A stretch of DNA of 64,000 nt from Gordius sp. MW1 (GCA_964036665.1 OZ038527.1:27687901-27751900); one strand, 5' to 3'; shown: positions 10,337 through 22,907, counted from the stretch's first letter. Numbers and translations are program-made. Notes: generated by a model from the sequence alone, not told the origin.

Positions 10337-13300
10337 TCACAACCGAGTCCTTTGTTTACTGCTGTTTGGAGGGTTAGTTTTCGAAAAAACCTTAGTTATA
10401 CGGGTGAAGTAACTATAATCCAAGCCAATTTTTTCAGATTCTTCTATAGTTTCGGGCAGTTTTTTGTTGATAGTTTCGGGAAGGAGCAAAGTAAAAATAG
10501 CCGCAACCGTAGTAACACCACCCATAATAAGGGTTGGAAGCACAATTGATGTATTACCCTGATAAAGTTTGAAGAATTTTTTTATGCCAGATACACTTTA
10601 TAATTAAGGATAGAATACATCACCTTAAAGTGTGTGAAAATCAGTATGTTTATCAAAATGATAAAATTAAATTCCACAAAAGTTTGATGAATAGTAGGGT
10701 ATTAAAAGTTTGAAAACCTAATACCACTTTAAATAATAATTAAAATGTATGATTTTCCTGTTAATATCATGCATAATAAATTTACAAAGGAATTGTGGTT
10801 ATATTGTAAAATTATTTGTTCCCTACACATTAGTCTTTCAAAACAAAGTCCAATTACTTAGGATTGATCTGTTTTCCAAGGATATGAGAGGTTTAAATGA
10901 CCTCAAGAACAAAAAACTAAACTAATGGTAATTCCTACATTTAAATAAGTAAATTAGCAAAAAATGATAAGGAAAATTAAGTATAAAAACAAGATGAAGT
11001 AACTACCAAAAAATTGATAAAAGGTACAGCTATGGTAAATATTCGAGATAGAAAAAGTGTGACTCCCATTCCAGTTCCCCTGAGTTCTGTTGGGTATAAT
11101 TCAGACCCATACAAATATATAACTACGAATGAAGTTGAGATTCCCAATTTGCCTATCAAAGCCAAGATAAGAACGATTGTACGAGACTCTAAACATAACA
11201 ATACTCTATCAAGGGTTTTGCATTTGCTAACATAAATTAAGTTGTAATGTAAACATAAAGTAAAGTAACACATTTTACAAATATAAAACTTAACTTCCTA
11301 TAATTATAGCTGAAAAAACTTGGGCTTATAAGAAAAAATTTAATTTTGCAATAAGTTATAAAAGGGCCATTCCATGTCAATTCGTCAAAAAAAAGACGAT
11401 TTTCGACCGACCATCTCAGGATAATTTTTGGTCAGGGTGTAGGCCTCATTTATTAGATTAATTTCTGGAAGTTTCAGCCATTTTGGGCCAATACTTTTAA
11501 AGTTATAGACGTTTAAAGGGCCAAAATCACGTTCGGGAGCGTTTTATGGATTTTACTCTTTTTGTCATATTTTTGAAAGTAATTGCGTTATTCACTCAAA
11601 TTTTGGTGCATTTTATTCCTAAATTTATCATATATTCTTTATAAATTTGCAATTTGATAAGAAATAAACACCATAATATGTTCTCGTGATAATTGATTAT
11701 ACCGCCATCTATAAATATTTTTGTTGGAAATGCAATTTTTCGAATTTTTGACCATCTCGTAGCCGCTCCCAAACTTTTTATGATTGAAATATGATAATGG
11801 GTCATAAAAGAGTTCACATTGTGAAATTGGTGATTTCATATATCGGAGAAATATGTTTTTATGATTTTTCATTAATTTTACCAAAAAAATTAACCGCAAA
11901 AGATTGAGGTTTTTGGTTAAATTATTTCGATAAAGAATTTATTTAGGAACAAAATGCACCAAAATTTGAGTGAATAACGCACTTACTTTCAAAAATAGTA
12001 AAATCCATAAAACGCTCCCGAACGTGATTTTGGGCCTTTAAACGTCCCTAACTTAAAAAGTAATGGCCAAAATGGCTAAAACTTCAGCAATTAATCTAAT
12101 AAATGAGACTTACACCCTCACTTAAAATTATCCTGATCTGAAATGGTTGGTCGAAAACTTTTAATTTGCCATGGAATGGCCCAAAAACCATTTTACTTTA
12201 TAAAAAATAGAGTGTTTAAGATATGTCAAAATTATGTAAATCAAAAACTTACTTGTGGCAAAAAAGTTAGATGTAAGGACACTTATACCAGATATGAGCA
12301 TAGAAAATGAAAAGGGAAATTTTCTTCCAATACGATCCAGTGTAAAATATAAAAATAAGTAACCAGGCAATTCCATCAGAGCTGCCAACACAAAGTTTAG
12401 ATGCAAATCATCAAAAAATAGCAAATAATTTTGGATACCAATATATGATAAGACATTAGCAATCCTAAAAGGTCACAATTTTAATCATTATGTGTTATAC
12501 CAAGCAAAACTTATTATGGCACACTTTTTTCTCAAATTAGGATGTGTGAATAAATCTTTTATTCCAACATTTTTGTTTACTAGGGGATGTTTCGAAGCTT
12601 TAATATTTGAATCTAAGTTGATATTGTCTTGAGATTTTAAAGAAATAAAAGTTGATGAAATACAATCTGTGTTTATTTTGTTTTTTGTCATTGAGCATTC
12701 AAGCTAAATAGGTAAAATAATAATAAATATTTTTTAAAACATTATTCATTGCTATAAATTTATAAAAAAAAATCTATATTCATTTCAAAAATTTACCAAT
12801 CTTTCATGAAGAAAATTTGGTGATATATCCTTCCTATTTATTCTTGCAGCCTTTTGAATTATTTTTTCAGCATCTTTATATTTTTCTTTCACAATAAGCC
12901 ATCTGATAGATTCGGGCAAAAACCTTTAATTTTTTAGGACTTATTTAAGTTTTTTTATTAAACCATAAATAAATGTAAAATGTCAGGAATGGAAGATCAA
13001 CTATTAAGGTGAGGGTCCTCCAATCTCTGACAAAGTAAGCTATTATAGAAAACAATACAACGCCCAAACTGTAACACAGGCACATAAATATTGTGATTAA
13101 TGCTCTCCATGCAGGTCCAACCAACTCAATTGCTAATGAATGTGCAATTAAAAAATTAGGGTTTGTTTAATACCAGAAACAAATGGGATATCAAATATAG
13201 ATGCTATAGTTAAACCAATGGCAAACTGGCATAGCATAAACATATAGATATTTGTGGAAAAAACAATCAATATACCAAAAAAAACTTCAATTGAAAGGCA

Positions 13301-13817
13301 TAGGAAAAACCCCACTCTTCTTCCCCACCTATTAAAATATAATTTATAAATAATCTAACTTACCTATCAATGATAAGACCAAATATTATATGGCCACAAA
13401 GGCTACCAGCATAAAACAGTGAGACAGTCAGTTGGGTTAGCCAACTTCTATCACAGACCATGTTAAACTAGAATTTAAAAATTGCATTCAATTTTTATTT
13501 ATTACATCAACTGCTGCCGAACTTTTAAAAGTTTTGGTATCGTATATCCATGAGGTACATATATGAGTATAATTTAAAGAAGTTTGGCTGCTCTGCAATG
13601 TTAGCATACAAGAAGATTGTTCTAAAACCAATGAGTTTTGATGATTATGAGAATTTGCAAAATCATTGCATTTAAAATTTGGAAGATAAATTTGGAAAAT
13701 ATAAAGAAATCCAAAAAAAGAACATGGCAGAGACGCTGGAAGACATATAAGACCGATGAGTAATTTTTGATATTTTCCGAATCCCCCAATATATGGCAGA
13801 ATATCATCAAAATCCAT
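10337..13817 (-). CDS. SLC22-family organic cation/anion transporter, nine exons
   Basis: Plasma-membrane major-facilitator carrier moving organic ions. Exons on the minus strand: 13817-13506, 13467-13364, 13328-13174, 13132-12964, 12923-12797, 12703-12501, 12464-12253, 11188-11007, 10558-10337. They join in frame to 562 codons including the stop, matching the roughly 550-residue family length. The start MDFDDILPYIGGFGKYQ is the typical SLC22 N-terminus, followed by the first membrane segment and the large extracellular loop. Other hallmarks are CDRSWLTQL (exon 2), GRRVG after the second/third segments (exon 3), LPESIRWL (exon 5), DRIGRK (exon 7), SELYPTELRGTGMG (exon 8) and LLPETINKKLPETIEE (exon 9). 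Five introns are only 35-41 nt; one of 1,064 nt contains a palindromic MITE. Substrate cannot be told from sequence. All splice sites are GT-AG. No disabling change seen. Confidence 0.93.
11364..12182. mobile_element. palindromic MITE in SLC22 intron 7
   Basis: Two long inverted arms (11364-11628 and 11938-12182, roughly 250 bp each) start GGGCCATTCCATG and mirror each other across a 310-bp AT-rich loop. The element lies wholly in the intron between exons 7 and 8 and explains that intron's size. A target duplication is not clear because both flanks are A runs. No transposase. Confidence 0.8.
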
Positions 13818-13923
13818 TTTAAAATTTAAATTTAGCGGATGATTTCAAGGTCAAGGATTTTAAGTGGCAATTGGTTACACAACCAAAAAATATAGCAATT
13901 GATTTAGACATAGACTAGGTGAA

Positions 13924-14090
13924 GGTGGCCCGTCAACTTGCCGAAATCCATCTCGCCGAATTCACGCATTTTGTGATTGGTTGAGATTGGTTAATGGGGG
14001 ACGATTTTAAATTAGGTGACTTTTTTTAACCGGGGGACATTAAATTCGGGAGATGGTTTTCGGCGAGTTGATAGTGCACCATAAAACCAT
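13924..14090. mobile_element. short palindromic MITE, GGCCCGTCAACTTGCC family
   Basis: About 167 bp with inverted ends: left GGCCCGTCAACTTGCCGAAA..CATCTCGCCGAATT, right the reverse complement of an ACTCGCCGAAAACCATCTC..AATTTAATGTCCCCCGG variant. The same unit with a clear target duplication is at 58761-58915. It lies just upstream of the SLC22 start codon, so it is part of that gene's 5' region. Confidence 0.7.
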
Positions 14091-14091
14091 A

Positions 14092-14586
14092 GACTGCCGA
14101 ACAACTGATCATTTTTTAGCAAGCATAAAACCGCCATTTTGTGGGAAATTTATTTAAACAATAGAAGTCAACATAATTTATTATTTTATTTTACTTATTT
14201 TTCTAATATATAAATTAAGTTAATAGTCTGCGCCGAAGCTCTCGCTCTCCGGAAACAAATTGGAAAAGCGATCTCCAGCGTCTCTTTAGATTTGAAAGTG
14301 TAATTTTTTATCAGGCAAAAGATCACAATCGAAATCGCTTAATTCAACACGATTTCCATACACGGATCAATGCCATCCGTTTAGTTATAGCGCGTTTTTA
14401 TATTTTTTTAGTCGTGAATGTAATTTTTTGTATCCCGTTAATAGTCTTATTTATTTTCTAAAAAATTATATGATGGAGAAGTATAAAAATACTTGTGGGT
14501 GAGTTTTTCCTTCGAGGGCAGCAGCTAAAATGGTGTCTGAATGAATTTTATAGTAAAAATCAGCTGTTCAACAGTCTATGGTTTTA
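14092..14586. mobile_element. inverted-repeat element, TAAAACCATAGACTG ends
   Basis: Terminal inverted repeats of about 30 bp (left TAAAACCATAGACTGCCGAA, right reverse complement TAAAACCATAGACTGTTGAA) enclose about 430 bp without coding pattern. It abuts the preceding MITE. Superfamily uncertain. Confidence 0.6.
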
Positions 14587-16348
14587 TTAGTCTATGATTC
14601 AATTTAATCGGTCACGTAGAGGATTTTATTAAAAAATTTAATTTTTTTAAATGTAAATTTTGAGTATTTGTATAAACAATTTATATTAAAAAAATATAAT
14701 TTGATGGCCTTAATTCATATATGAAAATTAAGTTGATGTTTTTTTATTATTAATCATTTTTAGGCATGTTCTTACCTGTTCCGCTTGTTCATTTTGCATT
14801 TCATGCTATATAAATTTTAAACAGTTGCTCCTATAATAATTTTTCCCAGTGATTACACTTTCACGTAACTTATTTTCACTAGTAATGCTAATTGATAACA
14901 TTTAAAATATTTAATAATGCAATTCAATATTAATAAGTGCTACTTAATTAAAAAATTGATTGATAAAAGTTAGTTTATTAATACATTCATAATACAATTA
15001 ATTAATACAATAATTATAATATTAAAAGGAGCGCCATATGAGTAAAAATATTCATCTTCTTAAAGAGGCCAGTAATCCGTAAAATTAAAAAATTTGCCAA
15101 TAAAAATGATACTTTTAATAAAAATGCGAGGGAATAATTAGAGGGATGGGATTGCCTACCTATTTCTTTGAATAAAGCCAACGCTATTTTCTCATTATCC
15201 TGAATTGGATGGGATAATATATTAGAGAACAAACAAAATGCATGTGAAGTCTAATTTTAAAAGGAACAATTTTCCCAATGGGTTAGTGAGAAAGCGCGGG
15301 ATTCCTTCGACCTTCAAGGGAAGGATCTGACGGATCAAGTTATGAGGAAATGAGCATTTAAAAGGGCTAACTGGAAAATGGCATTGATTTGGAGTGTTGC
15401 ATGTGTCTAAATTTATTCAATCTTCATCAACTGGCTGGTTGCCATTTCTACATGCAGATGCTTTGTTCTATTTGATTCCAAGGCGTAGTGCTATATTATA
15501 GGATAGCTGGCAAATCTCTAACATTGGGGCACTTTCAGACATTAGAATAACACTTTGAAAGGACTATGTGCGTAACTATAGACATGTGGTTATCTAAATA
15601 ATTACACAAAGATCCTTAACGCTTAGCATTCATTCGAATTTTTTCTTTTGTAGTATTTTATTTCCCAATGTATTTTACCCATGTGATACTTTTATTAATT
15701 AATTTGAATAAACTTTCCCTTTTTAAAAAATTTATAAATTATAATCTCAAAAATATCTTTTTTACAACCCCATCTTGTATAAAAAAGTGTGTGATGGTTA
15801 CTGACTGACGGACCTCCTAAAAACGGCCGGTACCTAAATTAAATGTCATTAGTGCTTCTATCTTGTCCGATCACAAAAACAAAATCTTGTTTACAGTGGC
15901 GTAGCTAGGGGGGGGGCTGAAGAACAAAAACCGGGGCCCATGGGCCCTCCCAAGAGAAAAATCTTGGGCCCCTGGGCCCCTTATTTTTTTTATACTATCT
16001 TAATTGGGAAACAATATAAAGATTATTATTATTGTTTTTTTAATAAAACTTTTAATTATAATATTACAAATAAAGATGCTGTATAAGACAATAAAGGGTG
16101 AAAATTGTATAAAATTGTTGAGTTGACATACTTCTATAATTTATAATTAATATTAATTTAAAACCCGAGTTTTTTATAATTAATTTCCACTTTATTTTTA
16201 TTAATTAATATGAAAAATAGTAGCAAGCATTTAAAGTTTAACATGTTTTTAAAGCCCTTAGCTCCAAGCAATAGGTTAAATCAAATAGGTATTTAGAAAT
16301 TTTAATTATTAGGTTTATATAAATATAATATTAGGTGAAAAAAATGCA
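14587..16348. other. unassigned AT-rich region
   Basis: No gene could be supported. 15250-15600 is less AT-rich but its frames are short and unrecognised. At 15897-15990 GGCGTAGCTAGGGGGGG is followed by short GGGCCC-type inverted motifs; this resembles one end of the GGCGTAG-type MITEs found at 55531 and 60902. Confidence 0.4.
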
Positions 16349-16356
16349 GTCCTAAA

Positions 16357-17499
16357 TAGTGATGCGGAAAAACCGAGAAAAATCTCGGTCTCGTCTCGTC
16401 TCGTCTCGTCTCGAAAAACCGAGACGAGACGAGACGAGAATTTGAAAAATGGAGTCGAGATCGAGACGAGAATTTTGATGTCGAGACGAGACGATACGAG
16501 ATTTTCTCGGCGAGATCTCGACGTTTTATTGATCGTTATATTTTAGTAAATTATTGTGTATTTTAATTTACATTTAAGGTATTAAGTGTGAATCAATATG
16601 TATGGAATATATTTAATATTAAAAAAATTCCCAAGTGTAGTAAATATTATATATTTTTGCAAAAAAAATAAAATTTGGCAATCATTTACATAAGTATGGT
16701 TCATTTTTGTCATACATTTAAACACGTACTCTTTAATTTAAAGTTTAAAACCTTATGTTCTTAATTCTATAATAATGCTGCTTTTATTGTTGTTTTACAA
16801 CGTTTTAATTTCTGCAACTAGTTATCAATTCTGTAAATAATAATAACATCATTAAATGTCCCTCGCATAAACATGCAATAAACACTATGGGCTAAAATTG
16901 ATGATGGTTATATTAATGGACTTAAACATTTGCCTTAAATATGTTAAGGTCTACTTTGAATCATTAGCAAAGGTTAATAAAGGGTCTCATTTTGCTCACT
17001 TATGCAACTAAATCAACTATAAGCGAACTTATAATTTTCGAAGTCCATTTATAGTTGACAGACACAGTGAATTTGATACAAATATTATAATTTGCTAGAA
17101 CAATAAAATTTAATCTTTTATATTTCAAATTTTATAGTTTTTTAGTCTGCACTTTTTATAGAAAATGTTATCTTTATGAGTTAATTCATATCTTTATATT
17201 GTCAATGAGATGTCGTGTCCCGCTAAATCTTTAAAAAGTTTATGTATTAAAGTTTTTCGAAAAATATAAAATTTGCCATTTGGATTTTTGGACACTTATT
17301 TATATTTTTAATAAAACAGGAGAAATTTTTATTCCGTATATATTTTTTTTTAAAAGTCGAGACGAGACGAGAATTCTCGTCGAGACGAGACGAGACCGAG
17401 ATTTTTCTAGACCGAGACGAGACGAGATTTTCCTAATCGCTCCCGAGACGAGACGAGATTTTGTTTTCGAGACCGAGACGAGACGAGATCGAAACACTA
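16357..17499. mobile_element. GAGAC-rich hAT-type non-autonomous element, copy C
   Basis: Starts TAGTGATGCGG, ends GAAACACTA, with an exact 8-bp duplication GTCCTAAA at 16349-16356 and 17500-17507. It has the longest subterminal tandem arrays of GTCTC/GAGAC of the three copies (16391-16440 and 17355-17490). The interior is homologous to copies A and B. It lies just upstream of a hAT transposase remnant. Confidence 0.88.
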
Positions 17500-17524
17500 G
17501 TCCTAAACGGTATTTACTTAGTGT

Positions 17525-17801
17525 TAGTGCTTTCATAAAAATTGCAAAAAATTATGTAATATATTATAATTTTTTATCTTCGAATAAATGCAATGATATT
17601 TTTTCACTTATTAAAATTTTGCCCTCGTTTCCAAATTTTATAATTTTGATTAAAATAATTTTAACTATCCCAATAATTTCATGTTCATGTGAAGGATCGT
17701 TCTCAATGCTAAAATGGATTAAAATTAAAACTATCTTCGTTTTACAATTTGACAAGATAGGTTATCTTCCTTAGCTTTATTGAGCTTAGAACATGACTTT
17801 A
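17525..17801 (+). pseudogene. hAT transposase remnant, first part (interrupted by LTR element)
   Basis: The frame contains ISCSCEGSFSMLKWIK, the hAT C-terminal dimerisation motif as in ZMYM1-like transposases. After a frameshift it continues DRLSSLALLSLEHDF up to 17801. The reading then resumes after the LTR retrotransposon at 20031. The N-terminal and catalytic parts are missing or unrecognisable. Confidence 0.8.
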
Positions 17802-18186
17802 TGTAATAACCAAAAAACATGATTATATCAATTTGGATTAATTATGATAAAAGTTTATTATGATTTATGTTTATTAACTCTTGTATATATTTTCTTACCT
17901 TAACTTTTATTTATTATTATGTGATAAAAAGAATTTATTCTCCCATTCTCCTAGAATCGCGCGAATATATAATAATTATGGATAATTTTAGAAACGAGAA
18001 AAAACTACATCATATGTTATGTTGTGAACAAAAGATTATATTTGACCAATGAAAAACGCGCGTATGGATATATACATCTACACGTAATGTATATATACGC
18101 GTCTGTATATAGATCCGAGTTAAAATGCGTAAGAGCAACGGGGAATAGATATAAGCAACTGTTCTGATTCGTTTAGGACTACAACA
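17802..18186 (-). repeat. LTR (3' in inferred minus orientation)
   Basis: One of the two direct repeats; constant offset of 1,839 bases to its partner over the whole length, so no indels separate them. It contains palindromic ACGCG-rich sequence and a TATATA segment near 18060-18115 that could hold the promoter. Confidence 0.9.
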
Positions 18187-19640
18187 CCATACCCTTCACG
18201 ATAACTTCCACCGACCTGATCGTTAACTTCTAAGCCCTGTCGTCGAATTTGAGTTGTTGACCTCGATTTCTATTGAACATTTCCAGGATCGTTTTCCTGT
18301 TCGGTCTTTTGATTGGTCTTCTCGATTTAATTTCGTCGTTGACTTTAAAAATTGAAACCCACATGCACCATACCCTTCAAGCTTGCTAGGGGGAGAGAGT
18401 TTTGTCAATGTATCCGAGCGTTGTTCGGGCGTTGTTGGGTTCGGGATAAGATACTTCACCCCAATTGTTTCTTTGATTTTCCCCCATACGAGCAAGACAG
18501 AAACATCTTCGTCACTCTAAGTCGTCCAGGCCGCTCCTCTATAAGAGCCGCTAGCCTCTCGACCAAAGCGTACGATATCTCCGGTAAATTATAGGTGACG
18601 TCGCTATACCACATATCAGCTATCGGCGCCGACATAGGCACCAGCGACATCACTAAGTGTAAAAAAACTGTCATCAGGCGTATCTCGCATAAATGCAACT
18701 CCGCCTACCATAATCACCTGGGAGCTATGAACTCCATAACGGTAACCTTGGACCTGACAACGATGGTATTAACTTCCCTTCGCACATGCGAGGTAATTAA
18801 CTCCAACAAATTAATCAATCATGCGCACGGGCAATTTGCCCACCCAGAAAACTCGACCTCATCAAACCTAATATAAAGGTGATAGGGCATAAAGCCAAAA
18901 AAACAGGTCATAACAGGCAATAAGCCTCCGAATTAATTAAACACGTCCGTAGACGTCGCACCCGTAGGCGCCACACCCGAAAGTGTACCGACGATTAACG
19001 TCGAAAAACTAATTAATTCGCTTCTGGGATACACACGTGCGCTCATGCAAAAATACATTAATATCCGAAACCTCGTCCTACACGTCATGTTACGTACCAC
19101 CGCGCCATTCCGATCGTTCCGCAGGTATCGACAGAATTTTACAGAACCGCAATAGCGTTCTACAGCACCGGAATTACATACTCTCGGCACTCTATTTCGC
19201 ACTGTCAGATACCAGCTGATCAATCAAGGACAATGACGGATAGCGATTGACGGTCACATGCGCGTCAATCATATTTAAAAAATATTAAATAAATTCCATG
19301 CGAAAAAAGCAAAAGTGAAAAATTTGAAGGAATAAAACATGCATTATTAAAAATTTACCTTCGCGCGATTCTATTCGGACTTAAGCACTAATTTATAAAG
19401 TTTCAAAATACTGCCATACTCATCGTATTTAAAAATTAAAAATATTGCCACACCCTTCTTAATACCCAAAAATGAATGTTAAAATAGCAATCCAAATCGT
19501 TGCATTCTTTATATGTTACTCCTAATATTTCTGGATTAACATTACACCAACCAAAAATAAAATAAGTAAACACAATAAACATTATCTTTTCATATTTAAA
19601 GCTTATTAAATTCAAATGTATCCATTTTTTCTGACACCAC
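18187..19640 (-). other. non-coding interior of the LTR element
   Basis: Longest open frames are about 80-96 codons on either strand, overlap each other and show no retroelement motif. The composition (many CG dinucleotides, 18360-19260) differs sharply from the LTRs and the flanks. It may be captured foreign sequence or decayed coding sequence. Confidence 0.6.
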
Positions 19641-20025
19641 TGTAATAACCAAAAAACATGATTATATCAATTTGGATTAATTATGATAAAAGTTTATTAT
19701 GATTTATGTTTATTAACTCTTGTATATATTTTCTTACCTTAACTTTTATTTATTATTATGTGATAAAAAGAATTTATTCTCCCATTCTCCTAGAATCGCG
19801 CGAATATATAATAATTATGGATAATTTTAGAAACGAGAAAAAACTACATCATATGTTATGTTGTGAACAAAAGATTATATTTGACCAATGAAAAACGCGC
19901 GTATGGATATATACATCTACACGTAATGTATATATACGCGTCTGTATATAGATCCGAGTTAAAATGCGTAAGAGCAACGGGGAATAGATATAAGCAACTG
20001 TTCTGATTCGTTTAGGACTACAACA
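19641..20025 (-). repeat. LTR (5' in inferred minus orientation)
   Basis: Partner of the repeat at 17802-18186; its right end abuts the CTTTA duplication at 20026-20030. Confidence 0.9.
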
Positions 20026-20030
20026 CTTTA

Positions 20031-20112
20031 TAAATGTTATTACCCCGGATGATATTATAAATTCGTTTGCAACATCGAGTAAAAGGCGTAATGAACTACT
20101 ATTAAAAGACTA
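20031..20112 (+). pseudogene. hAT transposase remnant, last part
   Basis: Continues the frame that was broken by the LTR element: INVITPDDIINSFATSSKRR and a basic tail to the TAA at 20110-20112. Removing the LTR element and one CTTTA copy restores an uninterrupted reading frame across the junction. Confidence 0.75.
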
Positions 20113-20860
20113 ATTATAATATTTAATGAAAAATTATCTGGGCTTTTAAACTTGTTTTAAACTTTTAACACTTTCAAAATATATTAAAATACTATTAAAT
20201 TTACGAAAATTCCATTCTGGATTCAATTTAATTGTCCCCCTCACATGCTTATTATTTAACAAATCTTGCATGTTTTTATGTACAACATGCACATACAAAG
20301 CCAATAGTTTTCCAAAAAATAGTCTGTACACCATTTTTCCCCTTTATTAGTGATATCCCATCATAGTTTGATAAATTAATATTAATAACCAATTCCTGAA
20401 TTTTATGAACAATCGTTAACGCATCAAAACTTTAAAGGGATAAAAATCCTAAAAAATTCATTGTGTTTGTCTTTGGACGCTAAGTTGTTCTGTGCATCTC
20501 ACATCTCTAATTTCATCTAAAATTATTAAATAAAATTTTGATTCATTTAATTTTGACAGAATATTTCTAAGGTTCATTTAGCCGTTAAATTTATCAGTTC
20601 ATTTTAATTTTTAGGTGATGTAAGGGGGGGGGGTTGTGCAAATATATCTATAATCATCACGGGCAATAACTTATAAATACTTATTCTTGAACGAATTTTG
20701 ATTTCATAATTAATTTTTTCATATTTTATGTTATAATTACGCCTTTTGAGGATCTGACCTTAACAAAGGCTTTTGAATGTTCTCATTGTTTTCCTGATAT
20801 TAGCTGCCTGAAAATGCTGCCAATATTGCATATGTAAATTTAAATGTCATTGTTTAAAGT
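20113..20860. other. unassigned AT-rich region
   Basis: No supported gene or repeat; a run of ten Gs lies near 20624-20633. Confidence 0.5.
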
Positions 20861-21109
20861 CGGTGTATTTTGATTGATAGCGTAGGTAGAGGGAAATGGA
20901 ACGCGATATTTCGGACTATAAAAGCCCATCGTCAGGGGAAAAAATAATAAAAATAAAAAAGGAGAGATGAAGGCTAGAAAAATAAAAAAATGAAGTAAAG
21001 TGAGTAAATACGGAGATATAAATACAAAAAAAACAATAGAAATTACAAAACTGGTTATAGCGAGAAATTAACAATAGCGATTGTAGGGATGGATGTTTTT
21101 TATAACAAT
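20861..21109. repeat. left outer arm of a palindromic (foldback) element
   Basis: This 250-bp segment (CGGTGTATTTTGATTGATAG onward) is the inverted copy of 27199-26962. Its continuation is displaced to 26542 by a 5.4-kb insertion. The arm carries A-rich/purine tracts in the middle. Confidence 0.8.
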
Positions 21110-22702
21110 ACTAGCTGTAGCTGTGCCCGGCCAAGCGTTGCTTTGGCTCAGTCCTTAAGTGGTTAATTAAGTATAAGCTATTAATAAGACTTATCTAAAA
21201 TGGGGTCATATATGAAATAATTTATAATGTGAAACGTCCGAATTATTTTATGAACCCACTATTTTTAGTATATATTTATATAATAAGACAAACCAAAGCA
21301 AATTCTGTTTTAGTCATCAAATCCGACTAAAATTAAATGTTTTTGAAAAAATTGCTTATTAATGCTGTTACTTATTATACAATAATACCATTATTTTATT
21401 TTTCTAATTAGCTGATTTATTTGAAATACAATTTTCTTTAATATAATAAAATAATTAATTGAAGGATGGAAATGATTAAAAATAAGCTTCTATGATCGAC
21501 CACGTGATAATAATGACAAAAACTGCATAATATAAATTTTATTTATTTAATTTAAATAGTCTGTTAAACCCCAATATTTTTAACCGTATACTGTAACATT
21601 TTTATTATACTTTTAAATATCTAATTCGAGAAAACTTCAGCTTTGTATGTATGACGTCGTTATTGTATATGCTGCTATAAATGAAACTGGACGGGAAATG
21701 TCAGATATTTTTAAAACAAAAAGGTATTTTAGCAATCTGAAAAAGCTATTTTACCCCTGGCCTATCTGAGCATCTACGGCTAAATTTTCGCTCGAATCGG
21801 ATCTGAGGTTTCAGAGTTTAGCCCTTTTTTAAACCCAAAAGGCCGAGAAATGTCCGATATTTTTAAAACTAAAAGGAATTTTAGCAATCTGAAAAAGCTA
21901 TTTTACACCTGGCCGCCCTGAGAACCTACGGGTAAAGTTTCGCGCGAATCGGGCCGGTAGTTTCAGAATTTTTTCTCATTTAAATATCTCATTTAATAAA
22001 AATTAATAATAGATAAATAATGACATTTATATATAAATAGCATTTACTCAGAATAATCAACGTTGGACTATTTTATATTACATTTAAATTTTATATACTT
22101 TCATCTTTCTCATTTAAAATATCTCATTTAATGATAATGAGAAAAATTCATCTTCTTCACCTATATATTTTCTCAAATAATCTATAATTTTATTTATTTC
22201 AGGTTAATTCATAAATTTTATGTTGTCACCGTTAAGAAAAGATGACGTGTAAGAAATTTAATTCATAAATTTTTTGTTGTCTTGTCACCGTTAAGAAAAG
22301 ATGACGTTTAAGAAATTTAATTCATAAATTTTATATGGTCACCGTTAAGAAAAGATTACGTTTAAGAAATTTAATTCATAAATTTTATGTTGTCACCGTT
22401 AAGAAAAGATTACGTTTTACAAACTACTATAAGTGATACACTTTACTACAGAACTGTCTGTATATTCAAATTTTCAACGAACGCGAGGAGGTGCGTTTGA
22501 TTGACATTTTATTGAACGCCAAAACGCATAAAACCCAATATCTCGAAAACTAAAAGGAATTTTAGGATTCTGAAAAAGCTATTTTACCCCTGGCCGCCCT
22601 GGGAACCTAGGGGTATTTTCGCGCGAATCGGACCGGTAGTTTCAGAATTTAGCCCTTACATACATATATATACATACATATATACATACACTTTACTTTA
22701 TA
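21110..22702. repeat. 1.6-kb interspersed repeat, copy 1
   Basis: Begins CTAGCTGTGCCCGGCCAAGCG-type sequence and is directly repeated at 25011-26541 at high identity. It holds three degenerate copies of a block with GAAAAAGCTATTTTAC and GCGCGAATCGG (about 21680-21830, 21840-21970, 22540-22650), a four-unit minisatellite, and an ACATAT microsatellite tail. No coding capacity is evident. The family is unassigned; a weaker relative lies at 31828-32243. Confidence 0.75.
22205..22420. repeat. minisatellite, ~55-60 bp unit, four copies
   Basis: Unit contains AATTCATAAATTTTATG then TCACCGTTAAGAAAAGAT and ACGTTTAAGAAATTT. Four copies here against three in the second repeat copy (26085-26242), so the number differs between sister copies. 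Confidence 0.85.
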
Positions 22703-22710
22703 CTAGATGG

Positions 22711-22899
22711 AGGTGTTGTAAAACGCGGCTGGGTTTGGTTTGGCTTGGTCGACCTTAGGTTTGGTCGACGCTTGGTTTTAGTCGCATAAACATAACAGAC
22801 CAAATGTTTGGCCAAATGACTTTTGGTCTGATTATGTTTAGCCAACTAAAGCCAAAGGTCGACCAAACCAAACCAAACCCAGCCGTTTTTACAACACTA
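22711..22899. mobile_element. hAT-type MITE, TAGTGTTGTAAAA family
   Basis: 189-bp imperfect palindrome. Right end ...CCCAGCCGTTTTTACAACACTA; left end AGGTGTTGTAAAACG. Flanks CTAGATGG (22703-22710) and CTAGATCG (22900-22907) match at 7 of 8 positions, a hAT-type duplication. The arms contain GGTCGACC motifs. A sister copy is at 31308-31492 and the ends match those of the foldback element at 49357. Confidence 0.85.
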
Positions 22900-22907
22900 C
22901 TAGATCG

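Larger units (their letters stand above)
17802..20025 (-). mobile_element. coding-poor LTR retrotransposon (LARD/TRIM-like), complete ends
   Basis: Two direct repeats of 385 bp (17802-18186 and 19641-20025), TG...CA ended and identical as far as I could compare, enclose 1,454 bp. The element is flanked by the 5-bp duplication CTTTA (17797-17801 and 20026-20030), as expected for integrase-mediated insertion. Read on the minus strand, the interior next to the LTR begins GTGGTGTCAGAAAAA, a plausible primer-binding site, and ends in a purine-rich GTGAAGGGTATGG next to the other LTR, so minus is the likely orientation. No gag, protease, RT or integrase motif is seen in any frame. The interior is much richer in GC and CG dinucleotides than its surroundings. 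Confidence 0.9.

Noticed and set aside
17867..19891. Two identical 61-codon frames
   Set aside because: They are the same position in the two identical LTRs.
22205..22420. Regular direct repeats resembling a CRISPR array
   Set aside because: Units are contiguous with no unique spacers, the context is eukaryotic, and no cas gene exists.
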